NCBI GenBank assembly: GCA_016584495.1
Contig: WAID01000009.1
Location: 806,001-870,000 of the forward strand
Source of the DNA: Celoporthe dispersa
Taxonomy: Eukaryota > Ascomycota > Sordariomycetes > Diaporthales > Cryphonectriaceae
Direction: 5' to 3'
DNA: 64,000 nt
Shown: positions 45,681-57,532 of the stretch, piece by piece
Position numbering within the stretch: the stretch's first letter is position 1
How the letters are laid out: each line of letters starts with the position of its first letter
The notes under the pieces: model-generated
What the model was told of the DNA's origin: nothing
The model's database searches: none
What the model saw: only the letters and a program-made list of their open reading frames with translations
Translations under genes and position numbers: made by a program

Positions 45681-47483
45681 TCAAGACATGAGGCCCACAA
45701 TCTCTTGAATAGCACCAGCCACCAGCTCAGGGTTCTCAGGTCGCAGCTCAGAGACGTCCACATCCTCCTCGCTGTCGCTTCCCGCGTCCTCCTCGCTGTC
45801 TGAGCCATAGTTGACCAGCCCTAAACCCGATGACTTGCCGGCGGCTGTCGGGGTCGGCCTCACATCCCTGGCGGGAGGCCCGTCCTGTCCGTCGGGGATC
45901 ATGTTGTCCTCGACTGCGGACGTGCCGCCAAGGCTGCCGTCCTCGTCGCTCGATGTATCCGGGTCACTGCTGGTCGTATCGGCACCATCACCGACACCTC
46001 GCGCGGGGCGGCGGAAGTCGTCGCCATCGCTGTTGACTTCGCCCTCCTCCGCGTCCAGGTTTTCGCGTCCCTGCCTGCGCTGCTGTCCGCGTCCGCCGCC
46101 CCGCCCGCGAGCACCGCCGCGACCTCGTCCCCTGCCCCGGTCTGGGCGCCCGCCCCGCATCGGGATGTCATCCTCGCCGACGGCCTGGCGCTTGTGCGGT
46201 GGTTGTGACCGCTCGCCGCCCCTGCCGCCTCCCGCTTTGCGCTTCTCGGATCTGTTGTTCTTCCTGTCCCGCACCCGGCGCTCCGTCGAGCCTAGGACGA
46301 AGCCCTCTGGCAGTCCGTCCGCCACGGCCGATGATGGAGCAGGAGGAGGAAGGACGTACACCGTGGGGAATTCGAGCACCGTACGCCCCGTGAGCGCCCT
46401 GCAGAGGGTCTCTGTGGAGTCGAGCGGGATCAGCTCCTTGGGCTTCCCTGCTGGCGTGAGCGGCCTGAGCAGGTAGAACCTGTGGTGTCGCCTGGCGTCG
46501 ATGAGCTCGTCGGGAAGCCACGAGGACACGGTAGCTGCGCGGTCGGTGTCCCAAGTACCAGTGTAGGGGTTCTGGCTCGTGTACGGAGTCGCAAGCCAGG
46601 TGGCCTCGTCGGCATCCTGCATCGCGCTGCGGCGGCCTTCCTCCTTGACCTCTCTGATGAGGACCCGCCGCCTCTTTCTCGCATAATCCGACAAGAAGGC
46701 ATCTTCGTCCTCGTCGCCGTCCTCATCGCCCTTCTGCTGCCCTTTGTGGAGCCAGGCTAGTGAGTTTCCCAGGGCCCTGTAGAGCGGGCTCGTCTCGAGC
46801 GCCTTGTGTCGTATCCTCGTGCTCGCGCTGCCGCCCGGTGCGTCGGGCCCGGCCGCGTCGTAGACGATCCACTCCACGCACCAGTTGATCCGGCCCGTCT
46901 TCCTGTTCCACGCCGTCGTGTTCTCGCGCTGCCGGGCCATCCCGACCGGCATGTGCACGACCTCGACGTTGGCCTGGTCGAGGCGCTGGCGGACCCTGCG
47001 GGCAAGGGCGGAGGGCGGACCACCTCCCATCGTCTTCCTCCCCGTGTCCCCGCCTTCATCCTCGCCCTCATCACCGCCCTCGCCGTCCGAGCCGAACAGA
47101 GCACCTCTAGGGCCCCGATCGTTACTCACAAACCGCACCTCCTCGCCGAACCACATCTTGTGCCACCGCCTCTCCTCGCCCAGCTCGCGCAGCTGCTTCT
47201 CGGAGAACAACCCCCGCTCCTCTACAATCTCGCGCTGGTTGCGGTCGCGCTCGCGCTCGATGGCCGACAGGAAGTTGAAGTCGTGGTCCACACCGGCGGG
47301 CGTGCGGAGGCAGGCCGCGGGCACGTAGGCGGTCGGGTCGCGGCGGCCTGTGCAGTTGGCCCAGGCCTTGTGCCGCCGGGAGCAGGCGAGGGAGCAGGTA
47401 TGGGTGTGGCAGGCGGGACATGTGTACCTGGGGACGGCGGTGTGGCAGATGGAGCAGAGGGTCGTCAGGAGGGGGTCGGCCAT
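45681..47483 (-). CDS. BCD1: box C/D snoRNP assembly factor BCD1 (HIT zinc finger)
   Basis: HIT-type zinc-finger protein of the Bcd1 family, needed for box C/D snoRNP assembly in the nucleus. Single exon, 600 aa. The ATG at 47483 (AAGATGGCC) immediately precedes the finger. Residues 9-45 carry the HIT finger (LCSICHTAVPRYTCPACHTH, then CSLACSRRHKAWANC). A conserved Bcd1 core spans about 60-380 (FLSAIERERDRNQREI; WCVEWIVYD; DTDRAATVSSWLPDELIDAR). The C-terminal 200 residues are disordered, with an RGG/GRG cluster at about 430-460 and an acidic Ser/Asp-rich stretch after it, longer than in yeast Bcd1. No intron or frame break. The long opposite-strand frames here are GC-rich mirror images. Confidence 0.92.
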   Translation of the reverse strand: MADPLLTTLCSICHTAVPRYTCPACHTHTCSLACSRRHKAWANCTGRRDPTAYVPAACLRTPAGVDHDFNFLSAIERERDRNQREIVEERGLFSEKQLRELGEERRWHKMWFGEEVRFVSNDRGPRGALFGSDGEGGDEGEDEGGDTGRKTMGGGPPSALARRVRQRLDQANVEVVHMPVGMARQRENTTAWNRKTGRINWCVEWIVYDAAGPDAPGGSASTRIRHKALETSPLYRALGNSLAWLHKGQQKGDEDGDEDEDAFLSDYARKRRRVLIREVKEEGRRSAMQDADEATWLATPYTSQNPYTGTWDTDRAATVSSWLPDELIDARRHHRFYLLRPLTPAGKPKELIPLDSTETLCRALTGRTVLEFPTVYVLPPPAPSSAVADGLPEGFVLGSTERRVRDRKNNRSEKRKAGGGRGGERSQPPHKRQAVGEDDIPMRGGRPDRGRGRGRGGARGRGGGRGQQRRQGRENLDAEEGEVNSDGDDFRRPARGVGDGADTTSSDPDTSSDEDGSLGGTSAVEDNMIPDGQDGPPARDVRPTPTAAGKSSGLGLVNYGSDSEEDAGSDSEEDVDVSELRPENPELVAGAIQEIVGLMS

Positions 47484-50400
47484 CTTCTGGAGGGGCGGCT
47501 GCCCGTGGCAGTGTTTGATGCTGGGGAGGAGGGCTGAGGTTTGAGGAGGATTCGTGATGGCGCGGTGGCCTGCTGCGGTGGTGGGGGTGTGAATTGGGAC
47601 ACCATAGAGCTCGAGGGCCGCCGAGAGATTGGGGAGATATCGTCCGCCTCAACAATACAGGAGTAAGCTGATTCTTGTGTTTGTTTCCGTTTGTTTTGGC
47701 CTGTTGAGAAAAGGAAAGTTCAAATCGGGCGCCGGGCAGGTAAACATTTTTATGGAGTCATGGGTAGAACAATTCTTTATCTTATCTCCACCATAGTCCC
47801 CTTCCCCCCCCCTAGCCCATCAAGCCTATATAAACATCCTCCTCCCCTCCTTGGTAGCGTGGACATCAGCTGGGAGACAATATCGCTTCAACCAGCAGCA
47901 ATTTGGTGCATGGCTATGGTATGAAGGATACTTTGGATAGCGTGCGCACTTTACACATACGATTTCACCTAAAATTTTGCTGATAACCACTTCTCATCTT
48001 CTACGAGACAACAAGATGGGAAGTATTGGTGAAGTGGAGTTCCTAGAGATTACAAGAGAAAAGAAAACTCCCGTTGGCTGACAAATTATAGTCATCATTA
48101 TAGGCTGCTGAATATGATGAGTAGCTGTTGAGAAGGTTTGGATTGCCATCGTGCGTAGGACCAAAGTATTCCTCTGCCTGGAAGTTCCACAGATGATAGA
48201 CCATGCGGACGGAACCACATCCACGAAAAAGAGAAAAAAGAAGAAAAAAGCTCAAGAGAAATCTTTATTGAGAGACCTGCGAGGTGAATCCGGGTACAGT
48301 CGATGCATTGGAGGCTTTCCAATCATCATTTCCATGCCGACGATTCCGCTGCAAGAAACCCCCGTCAGAAGACACAGCTCGTCTCTCCCCACCGGGGCCG
48401 CAGTGCCTGCCACCAGCCCGAGAGGCTGGAGAGGCTTCAAGTCCCGGGAGGGGAAACACGAAGGCCGCCCATCCCGAGCAAACCTTATTCCCGAATCCTA
48501 AAATCTTGCTAGCCCTCGGACTTGCGCCAGGGACCGATCGATGTGCCTTCGTCCGTCTCGACCCCCGAGAAGCGGCGTGGGGTCGACACCTGTCTGGCGA
48601 GGCTGCGAGGTGCGACGCAGGTCGTGAAGAAACGAAGGGAGGGGGGAGGGGTTTGAATCGGTGAATGTTGCCCCTAGGCGCCCAGCAGCGGCATGATAGC
48701 ATCAACACTTCGGTCCGTCGTCGGACGCTGGAAGACGATTGCGCGGCCAAAAGTGTTGAGAATAACAATGGTCTGGTTCGGAAGGTCATCATCCTGTCGA
48801 GGGGTATGTTGTATGTATTTGCTCAGATAGGCAAGGAGGCCCAGATCCTTAGGGCAAATCTTCAGCTTAAAAAACATTAAAGTACTACTATATGCATGGA
48901 ATCACTGCATCTTGGGCACCCCTTGGCGCACCAGTGATGATTAGAGTAAGTGGTCGCGCGCCCTGAACCCTCCCTGGTGAGAGCGCCTATTTGGTCGCTC
49001 AATCACTCGCCCGTGCTCATTTTCGGGCGCACGTCAAAACTCACACACGCCTAATGCATGTTGACGGCACAATCGAGATGCGCAGATGTGACAGACAGAA
49101 GCTGCGGGTCAGGGGGGGGGGGGAGGGCCTCTACATCTGCACTAGTGGGTAAGTTGGTAATGAACGTAGCCCGTGCAATATTTGAGAAACCGTCTCAACT
49201 ATTTTTTTTTTCTCTCTCTCAAATAGGAGGGGAGGTGTCATTACCACTAGGGGCTGGCATGAGGACTCTCCTTGCATACTGGTTCCTACGAAGAATGGAC
49301 TAGCGAGGACTTGGACAGATAGACCAATAAAAGTCTGATGGGGAGAGTGAAAGGAAAATTGTTGTTGTTGCGTAAGTGATTCCATATTCAATGGGTCCTG
49401 CGCCCTTTTTTTTTTTTTTTTGTTCTCTCTTTTTCTTTTTCTTTTCTTTTCTCTTCGCCCGGACCAAGGATCGATGGCATGTGAAAGTCGACCTCCTCGT
49501 ATGAAGTGGGGCCAAAAGTAATTATAGACCCCTGTGCGGCGAAAGGGACAGTCATACCTACAGATCCAATGAATCTAATGACTGGAGACCCAGTAGAAAG
49601 GGTGGCCCAGATGCAGCAAGTCGAGGCAAGACATTGTACATAATACATAAGATGGATCCATGGTATGCGAGGAGGACAATTTTGCATGTGAAAATGGACA
49701 AAGTGGATGTTTGTTGGTGGACGACCCACGAGGCCGAGGAAGGTCGTCGTCGGAGGCTTTCGCAACCCGGGGCGGCGGGACCAAGCCACTCTGACGACGA
49801 CGAGAACGCACATGCAGATGTCAGTTGCAAGCCCTGCCGCATGTCCTATCCGGATTAAGATAGCCAACTGATTCACTGGTGGCGATGACGACGGCAGCCT
49901 GTGGTGTGAGATGGCGAGACGTTGAACCGTCGGATAAGAGGAGAGCTCGGGTACGGGAGGGAGAGGGAGAGAGGGGGAGGGGGGGGGCTGCCAAAGTACT
50001 GCCGTCGAGAACTGGTGTGGTGTGGTGTGGTATTGCGGCCTCACCAATGGTGGCTGCAGCAGTGGCGTGGTGTGTGTGGTGAGGGTGGTGTGGCCGCATG
50101 TCTCAATGAAACACCGGTGAGTGCCAGTGTGTTCTCCTCTTGGAGGCTGTTGGTTTTTCTTGATGCCCTGTGGACCAGCGCCGGGGAGCTCAGGAACCGG
50201 AAATCGGTGTGATAGCGCCACCATCCTTCGCAGCTGCCTTTTACGTTATGCGGAATCTTTCGGAAAGCCTGTCAATTTTTTTGCATGCGAGAAGAGAGAG
50301 AGAGGAAAGAGCTTTGGGAGGTAGTGTTGTACGTACCCTGGCATGACTGCAGCGGGCTTCTGGCCGGGCCTATGGGAACTGAACGAGTCTGCACGGGCCT

Positions 50401-51774
50401 TGTTAGCGATAGTGTGTGCTTGTGGGCTGCGCGGGACACCTGCAGCACCTTCCATCATCGCAGTCTAAAGTCGTCATCTGTCGCACAAAGACCGGAAACG
50501 CTCGTCAGAAAAAGCAGGGAGAGACAACTCGACGATCACGAATTGAGATAAGGAGAAAAAAAAAGATGTTTTAGGACCATGTTTCTGATCAGTGTATGTC
50601 TCAAGCGACGTGCCTGGCCAGTAAGCTGCTTGTTCTCCCGCTGGTGCTAATGTAGGCCTTCGGGGGCGCAGGAAAACGGTGGGAAAGCTGGGAGCCTAGC
50701 CACCTTTCACATGCTTTGGATGGGGCGATGGGTGCTTGAATGGATGTGAGGGAACAAGGTTTTGGTACAGGGGCTACCCCCCTGTATCTCTCTTCAAGCC
50801 ATCCTACCCAGTAAAACGCCCCACCGCGGCAAGTGTCGAGGGCCCTTCTTCGAGAAGCAGCGGGCTCAATCCTCGTATCATGCGTAGAGAAATGTCGCAA
50901 GGGATCTTGGGTCGTCAGGATAGAACAAATGCTGTCTATGAAGACTACAGTGTCCTTGGAAAATATGTTGAGGGGCCAGCGGGAAGAGAGCTCCCCCGCT
51001 CATGCAGGTAGGTGCGGTACAGCACAGCGCATGGTAACGTTCCGCGCTGAGCGGCCAAGGACGCCCCACCGTGAGAATACTATAGCGCCCATAGCACCAT
51101 AGTACAGAGCAGAGTTCCCTTCCCAGGATCCACTCTTCACATGCCAGTACTGGGCCTTATCAGCGCCAGCACAGCATCACAGGAACCGGAGCCCACCTTT
51201 GTGCCTGTGCCTCAATTCGAAGCGCGTCGACCATCCTCTGGTTGCGACAGAGCCCACTCTCTTGCGTGCGTCTCTCTTTCGTCTTTTTTTTTTCCTTCTA
51301 CAAGATGATACCTAGCCGAGTTACGTCAATCCAGTCCAATCGTCGTCCCTTGTCCGCCCCCCCCCCTGCTCTCCCCTCAATTTTCCTTCTTAGCCTTTTG
51401 GTCTACAGCTCGAAGCACCCTCCTCCTCTTTTATCTTCTTTCTTTCTTCTTTCCTCCCCTCGATGTCAACCTTATCTCCCTCTCGCACACACCAACAAAC
51501 TTTTCTTCCTCTTCTCCCTCCTCCATCCCATCCCATCAGCATTAGCCTATCCCTTCCACATTCACCCTTCACCTTGCTCCATCTATACCACACCATTGCT
51601 CAACCATAGCTCAGGCGCCCTCTACATCTCATCACCAGAGACGTCAGAACTCTAGCGCGAAGTCAGACTTGCTCTCTCTACCCAGCAGCACCGTTATTCC
51701 GGTTCTCAGCGTTTCCAATACAACTCTTTTTTAATACCCCAAGCGAGTCCGGTATCTCAAGCCTATCACCCAAG
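47484..51774. other. 4.3 kb without a convincing gene
   Basis: Between divergent BCD1 and the CAP20-like gene. Contains an A-rich tract (about 48229-48252), T17 (49404-49420) and a G-rich segment (49930-49990). The final 500 bases (51260-51770) are strongly pyrimidine-rich and look like the promoter and leader of the CAP20-like gene. Frames such as 48265-48792 and 49388-50224 on the minus strand have proline-rich, mirror-like composition and no recognisable motifs. Confidence 0.5.
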
Positions 51775-52698
51775 ATGACGGCACCTCAGGTTAACGGCGA
51801 TGTGCCAGCGTCTTCTTTCCTCAAGGTGAGCTCCACAGACCAACCTACACGTCGATTCTTCGCCTGATACATGATTTTGAACCGCGAGTTCGAATCTACT
51901 CGGCATGGTCCATGCGGCATGCGAGACTGGATGATCGGGTGTGCAGGGCAGCCCTCTCGTGCTGTCTGGCCGCCAGATGCTTTGGTCTGAAGGTGCTGTC
52001 TGCAATCAGCTGTCAGGATGCGTCCTCGTTCTTGGACCTGGCAGCAGGCTCAGGTGTCCCCCATGAGCCTATCCGGTCGCCACTCCTGTGGGGCCACCTC
52101 GGCAGCCTCGACATGGTCACGCTCAGAGAGTGTCGCACATGGTTCTTCCCAACACCAGAAAGCTGACGCTGACATTTGTTTTTCCCTCCTCCGCAGCACC
52201 TGACCGGGTACCCAGTGGTCCACGACGGCGTCGAGACCTTCAAGGCGAACCCGTACGGCCAAAAGTCCCTGCAGCTCGGCGACTCGGCCTACAAGACCTT
52301 CGCCGCCCCCGTCCTGCCCTACCTCTCGAAACCCTACCAGTATGTCGAGCCCTACGTCAAGAGGGCGGACGACCTCGGCGACAAGGCCCTCGCCAAGGTG
52401 GACGAGAGGTTCCCCGTCGTCAAGAAGCCCACCGGCGAGCTGTACTCGGGCGCCAAGGGCATCGTGCTCCTCCCCCTACAACAAGGCCTTCGAGGGCAAG
52501 GACCACGTCCTGAGCGTCTACAGCAGCGAGTACAAGAAGGTCGGCGGCGAGCACGGGTCCGGCCTCATCCTGACCGGCAGAGCTGCCGTCGCCACCGCCC
52601 TCATCCTCACCACCGAGACCGTCAAGTTTATCGGGGACTACCTCGGCCAGAAGAAGGAACAGGCGCACCACGTTGTCGACAACAAGGCCCACAACTAG
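51775..52698 (+). CDS. CAP20: CAP20/perilipin-like lipid-droplet protein, one frame break
   Basis: Fungal perilipin of the CAP20/MPL1 family, coating lipid droplets and in pathogens linked to appressorium turgor. Exons 51775-51825 and 52197-52698 with a long 371-base intron, giving about 183 aa. Start ATG opens MTAPQVNGDVPASSFLK, the usual CAP20 N-terminus, and joins in phase to HLTGYPVVHDGVETFKANPY. Family hallmarks follow: YKTFAAPVLPYLSKPYQYVE, then PYVKRADDLGDKALAKVDER and FPVVKK. A C-terminal half ends in KEQAHHVVDNKAHN. The frame breaks in CTCCTCCCCCT (52467-52477): one C fewer joins AKGIVL to PYNKAFEGKDHVLSVYSSEY and reaches the stop at 52698. As written, translation would leave the family sequence for a Gln/Arg-rich frame. 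Both sides are well preserved, so an indel error or a very recent mutation is likely. Confidence 0.85.
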
Positions 52699-54347
52699 TG
52701 CAGGTTGCCTGAGAGTCGTCACACCCGCCGCCTGTCATTCTCGGACAAGACTACCGTTTTCAGATACCCCAATTTCATGCCGACGGACGGGGAAGAAGAA
52801 GAAGAAGAAGCAGAACATCATCCTCAGCACTCTCACCATCGTCATCATCATGATCATCATCCCAAGCACAACCTTCGACACAGACGGGCCCTGTCGAGAC
52901 TAGACGGGCCCTGTCGAGACTGGACATGGCCTGTGCGGTGGGTTCAGACGGTCCGAGTGGGGAGGGACTGAGCAGCGGGCTTCGAAAAGCTATTCTTCCA
53001 TCATGAGCGGCTGGAAGTATCACGATATCCAGCCTTGCTCTTCTTGTTCGACCACCTCTCTCCAAACGCGTTTCCTTTCAGGGACGATGTCCTGTGCCGA
53101 TGACCACGATTTCCAGTGCTGTCAAGCAGTGACTGGTCCTCGTGTCGATTTGGGTAGGGCAAGCCCCTTGTTCCAGCTTGTTACTTACCTTTTTTTTTCT
53201 TTCTTTTCTTTCTTTTCTCTTCTCTTGGTATCCGAAGCAGACCGATCTTTTTTTCTTTCTTTTTCTTCTGGATGTGCCGGCGGGCAATGGCGAAGGAGGA
53301 TAGTCATTGAGATTTGTGTGCCTGAAAAACATAGCTAATAGATCTCTCGTCTTGATTCTGTATTCAAACTCGTAGATCTTTTGTGGAAGCCTTTTGTTTC
53401 ATGGAGCGTAGGTGGTCTCGCCATTACATACCCCTTGAAGAGGTACGTATGAGCGGGTGGGCGGCCACGGAATGATGCCATGGTCTCGGGGCTCTGTCAA
53501 TTGAGTCGTCCCTCCCTACCTTGCCGCCTGTTTGGTGGTCTGACTAAAACATCTTTCCTGCTTGTTACCTATCATCTCCCCCCCCCCCCCTCTTTTACCG
53601 GCCTCTCTTTTTCTCAAGTCAACTAGGGTTTTAATTGGTTGCTCTTTACATCCAGACAGCTAGCTATGATGCCACAGAAGACAGACCAGGTACATAAACG
53701 TGAAGCTAGACCAACCAAAGGTCTTGTTGTCGCTTTAGCTATTTTCCGTGGTCGACAGATGCGCCAGGCCGATGGCACAGCACCACCCAGGTTAGATGAT
53801 GATGGCTGTTCTGAATAATAATGTGGTGGCAGGATTCAATTCCAAGGTGCCAGGTAGGTGAGCTGTTGACGGGGCCTCACAGTCGTGACGCAAGAGCTAC
53901 ATCTCAGCGACAAATATAGGAGAAGCATGCGGCTGTCAGGTGCTTGGGGGCAAGGAAAATGGCGCCACCATATAGGGATTGAAACCCTTCACGCACGCAC
54001 TTATCAACATTGAGAGGCTGAATTGAAATTTGTCTTTTCATATTGAGAGAAGCCTTGGTGTATGCCCCTGAGCGAAGCAAAATTACATACAAAGAACTCA
54101 TCAACAGGGCCAGGTATCAAGCCACACCAGTAGACTGATTGATATCGCTGGTCTTCACGCCATCATGGCCAAGTCACCAAATCCCATGTCGGCACGAAAC
54201 CGGCCTGTTCACTCTCCAACAAAAGGAAATAAAGAAGAATAAAAAAGAAAAAGAAAAGAAAAGAAACAAGATCCGATGAGAATGTAGATCGAAGAAGGGC
54301 ATGGGGGGAATCGGATACGTATCGGTCTTCAAATCCACAACGCCCCA
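52699..54347. other. intergenic, CAP20-like 3' flank to DENN gene
   Basis: It contains the CAP20-like 3' flank with GAA/CAT simple sequence (52790-52862), a 20-base tandem duplication (52882-52921), T/C tracts (53192-53260) and a C11 run near 53580. No coding signal found. Confidence 0.55.
52882..52921. repeat. 20-base tandem duplication
   Basis: Two exact adjacent copies of AGACGGGCCCTGTCGAGACT lie about 185 bases after the CAP20-like stop codon. A GC-rich palindrome (GGGCCC) is at the centre of each copy. Confidence 0.9.
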
Positions 54348-57300
54348 TTACAAAACAGGTAAAGGAATAGGATTTTTCTTTTCAACAAGCCGCCTCTTGG
54401 TATAAGAATGAATGAAGTGATAGAAATGATGATCAAAAGCATGTTGCATAAAAGTGCACCCAAAAGAGTCTGGTATCGTGTCGGCATTACCGCCAGAGCT
54501 GGAGGTTCTGATCATAACCTGCCAACAGCTCCAGCGATCGCCTCTTTTGAAATCAGCGTCGCGTTTTCTTCTCAGCTGCTTGGCCTCTTCGGCCTTTCTT
54601 TTCGCCTCTTGTTCAGCCCAGTCCAAGGCTGTCTGTAGTTCCAATGAACGTCGTTTTTTGAAGTCAGGGTCCCCCGCTTAGGACCCTGCTTCGCCGCGAT
54701 TCAATGTGAACCTCCTAATGCACTTATTCGAGCACCGGCGGGGCGCTGGACGAGAGTGTTGGCGTGCTTGCCGACCATGTGCTCCGGCTGAGGGACGTCA
54801 CTATCGCTGCGCTCCACGTATTCATCTTCGTCGTCCTCCACGATCTTGGTCGGTATGTCGTGGCTGATGCTGTACTGCTGCGAGGCGCGCTCGGGGGTGG
54901 TGCCGCTCGACGTGATGGACATGCTCGTGGAGCTCCGGTTGGGGATCAGATCCGGAGTGGGAGGGATGCTCGAGGCGCGTCCAGAGTGGTGGGCGGCCTC
55001 CTCGGTAGCCTCGGAGGTTGTCATGGAACGACCGTCCTCGCTGCTGGCCAGGTTGCTGCTCCTGCGCCGGTTCATCAACAGGTTGCCGTCAGAATCGTTA
55101 GCCAGCTGCAGCCCCTCAACAGCCGCCTGGCACTGCTCCGCAATGTTGCGGATGATGTGGGCAATGGCATCGGTCTTGTCCTTGAGGTGGCGGTCAGCCA
55201 CATCGGAGAAGCTAGACTGCGAGAACCGCTGGCTGTTGCGAGCAGCCTTCAGGAGAAGCTTCTTGTCGGCTTCCGACATGGTGCCGTCCTCGTCGGCAGC
55301 CGCAATGAAGCCGTTGGCAATCTCCTCCTCGATACCGGCAGGGTTCGAGATGGACTGGACGAGGTGCTCCATGTGGTGGCTCTGCCCACCAATCAGGCTG
55401 CGCAGGTGCAGGACGACGCGGTGCGCCTCGTCGCGCTGGCGCAAGATGGTCATGTTGGTATGCTGAAGAGCAGCAAGCTCCTTCTTGTTCCTCTTGCGGT
55501 CACGCTCGAGCTCCTCGGCGATCTCCTGCTGAAGGACAAGCGCCTCGAGGGCGTCATCTCGCTGCTTCTCAGTGCCGGTCAGGCGGACAGACATGCGGGC
55601 GTGATCATCCTTCTGCTGGTCAATGAGGGTTGCAAGGCGGCGGTTCTCGCGCTTGTGGCCCTCGATCTTGACCTTGAGGTCTTGTGTCTCCTTGGTCAGC
55701 GTCTCGGCGAAAGCCTGGAACTTGAGGAACTGTTGATAGTGTCAGCTTGCATATCCCCTCCAGCACCTCACAACAGAACGAGACGGTCGGAGTGATGCTT
55801 ACCTGCTGCTTCCAGCTCTCCAGCTCCTCGTTCAGGTAGTTGTTGCGCTTCGTCACCTTGGCAAGCTCCGTGTCCATCCTGCCCTTGAGGTTGATGAAAT
55901 CCTGCCAGGCCTCGAGAGCATCGCGAGAGTACTGGTTCCTCTCACGAACAATCTCGTTGAGGTGCCTCATAGAGACCTTAGTCATGAGCGGTTTCTTCAC
56001 GGACCCGCCAAACACAGCCTTCAGACCGCTGTTGCGGCCCATCTTCTCGCAGACGTGATCCATGACGGCCATGACGGCATCCGGGTTCCACCACTCGGGG
56101 TCCTGGATGGACTCAACCTCGCCGCGCATGACGATGATCTGGCCAGCAGGGACCAGCTTGCCACCGCCGTATGCAGAGCGCAGGTGCTGTGGGACACCTG
56201 ACGGCGCGACGTCTCCGTTCAGGGCCTGCGTCAGGCGGGTGACAAACTTGTTCCGCTGGCCCGGCGTCAGAGCAGTGGGCGGGTCAGATGTCAGGACGAA
56301 GTTGCGATCCAGGTCGACCACCAGCGCATCGCCAGGCGCCGTGAAGAGCGACCGACACTCGGCAGTGATACCGAGGATGTAAGGGCCGGGCTCCTGAACG
56401 AGCTCCTGGGCGTGACGGGCGTGCACGACGGGGACGTACAGACCGCTCCACTCGTAGACACGGGCGCAGTACCGGACGGTCTCGGCGGCCATGGTGAGCA
56501 TGGCAGGGTAGTGGCTGACGAAGATGATCCGGCGGGTCGGCGAGATGGCCGCCTCAACAACGCCGACGATGTTGGGGATGGACAAGCAAGCAAAGATGGG
56601 CCACATGTCGAAGTTCTGGAAGCCGGTAGGCGAGGAAGGGAACTGGTAGCAGAGAGCGTAGTCCTTCATGTCGATGCGAACGAGATCGTTCAGGCGCGGG
56701 GCCGGGAAGCTCAGGATCCTGGAGACCTCCTCGGCGTGGAACAGGTTCGTAGCCTTGTTCCAGTGGATCCACATGCCCCGGAGGTAGTCACCAAGCAGGT
56801 TGTAGAGAGGATACCTGGAGAGAAAGGACAGGCAGTAGGGGATCCAGTACGTCTCATCCGTGTTGTCGTAGAAGTCGGGCTCGGTTCTCTTCCTCAGGTC
56901 GCGGATCGTCTCAGCCCTCTTCTCGTCGGCGCGGGACCACACCCGCAGACAGATACCGTATAGTGTGTGCGATGAGTCTTGCTGGAGGACGAAAGCGTGG
57001 TGGACGCAGTGAGGCTGGCTCCGGCCCGTGCAGATCTCGACATCGTGAGGGAAGCATGCCTAGCTTGATGTCAGTCTACATATCCTCTCTCTCTCTCTCT
57101 CTCTTCCGATGCAGCTCAGGCCACGCCTCATTTGAAGCGGTGGTAAGGACTTACCCTCATGGCAGCGTGCAAGGAGCGAGCGATCTCATTGTCCTGCTCC
57201 AGCCTGGGGCTGCTTCCCAGGATCTCTGGGAGCCAGAACTGGCCGACTGCGCCCTTCATGTGGCCAATCTTGCCCTGAGACGGCGGGGGCGCCTTCACCC

Positions 57301-57532
57301 ACTGCGAGGGCTCACGGCCCACGCCACAGACCATGTAGGCATGTGTGAGGGTCTTGGGAGTCCGCTGTTGAGGCTTGGCGCTAAGCGTGGAGGGCATAGG
57401 CTGGGTGATTCTGGAGTGCAGCGAAGAGGTCCGGCTCGGGATGATGAGGTTACTATCGGCCTCGCGAGTGACGGGGCGGTCGCTAGTCCGCGGCCGGGTA
57501 AAGGAGGTGTGCGCCGTAAGAGAGTGAGCCAT
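54348..57532 (-). CDS. DENN-domain protein, putative Rab GEF, with coiled coil
   Basis: DENN/AEX-3-domain protein, a class that activates Rab GTPases in membrane traffic. Firm exons: 57155-57532, 55803-57059 and 54701/54736-55729, all in phase. Start ATG is 57532. Residues 1-126 are Ser/Thr/Arg-rich and enter the uDENN region. The central DENN domain at about 290-480 shows RRIIFVSHYPAMLTMAAETV, SGLYVPVVHARHAQELV, PGPYILGITAECRSLF and DALVVDLDRNFV. A coiled coil covers about 520-650 (KRNNYLNEELESWKQQ into exon 3). The tail is Ser/Pro-rich. As read straight, exon 3 stops at 54701 (887 aa). A 58-base intron (54677-54735, donor GTGCTC, acceptor CTAAG) would instead join PAG to DPDFKKRRSLELQTALDWAE and add about 105 residues of charged helix, ending by 54348. 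I favour the extension because its sequence is clearly protein-like. Confidence 0.85.
57083..57104. repeat. CT/GA microsatellite in DENN intron 1
   Basis: About eleven CT units, reading as GA on the transcript, lie inside the first intron (57060-57154) of the DENN gene, close to its acceptor. Confidence 0.9.

Noticed and set aside
46806..47537. 243-codon plus-strand frame
   Set aside because: Antisense of the BCD1 coding region in very GC-rich DNA; no domain.
49388..50224. 278-codon minus-strand frame
   Set aside because: Proline- and Lys-rich low-complexity translation that ends in the complement of a T17 run. No domain and no exon structure.
51880..51900. GAGTTCGAATCTAC, resembling a tRNA T-loop/B-box
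   Set aside because: It lies in an intron of the CAP20-like gene. I could find no matching A-box, acceptor stem or anticodon arm at tRNA spacing.
54764..55795. 343-codon plus-strand frame
   Set aside because: Antisense of the DENN gene's third exon. Leu/Val/Arg-rich mirror composition with no family resemblance.
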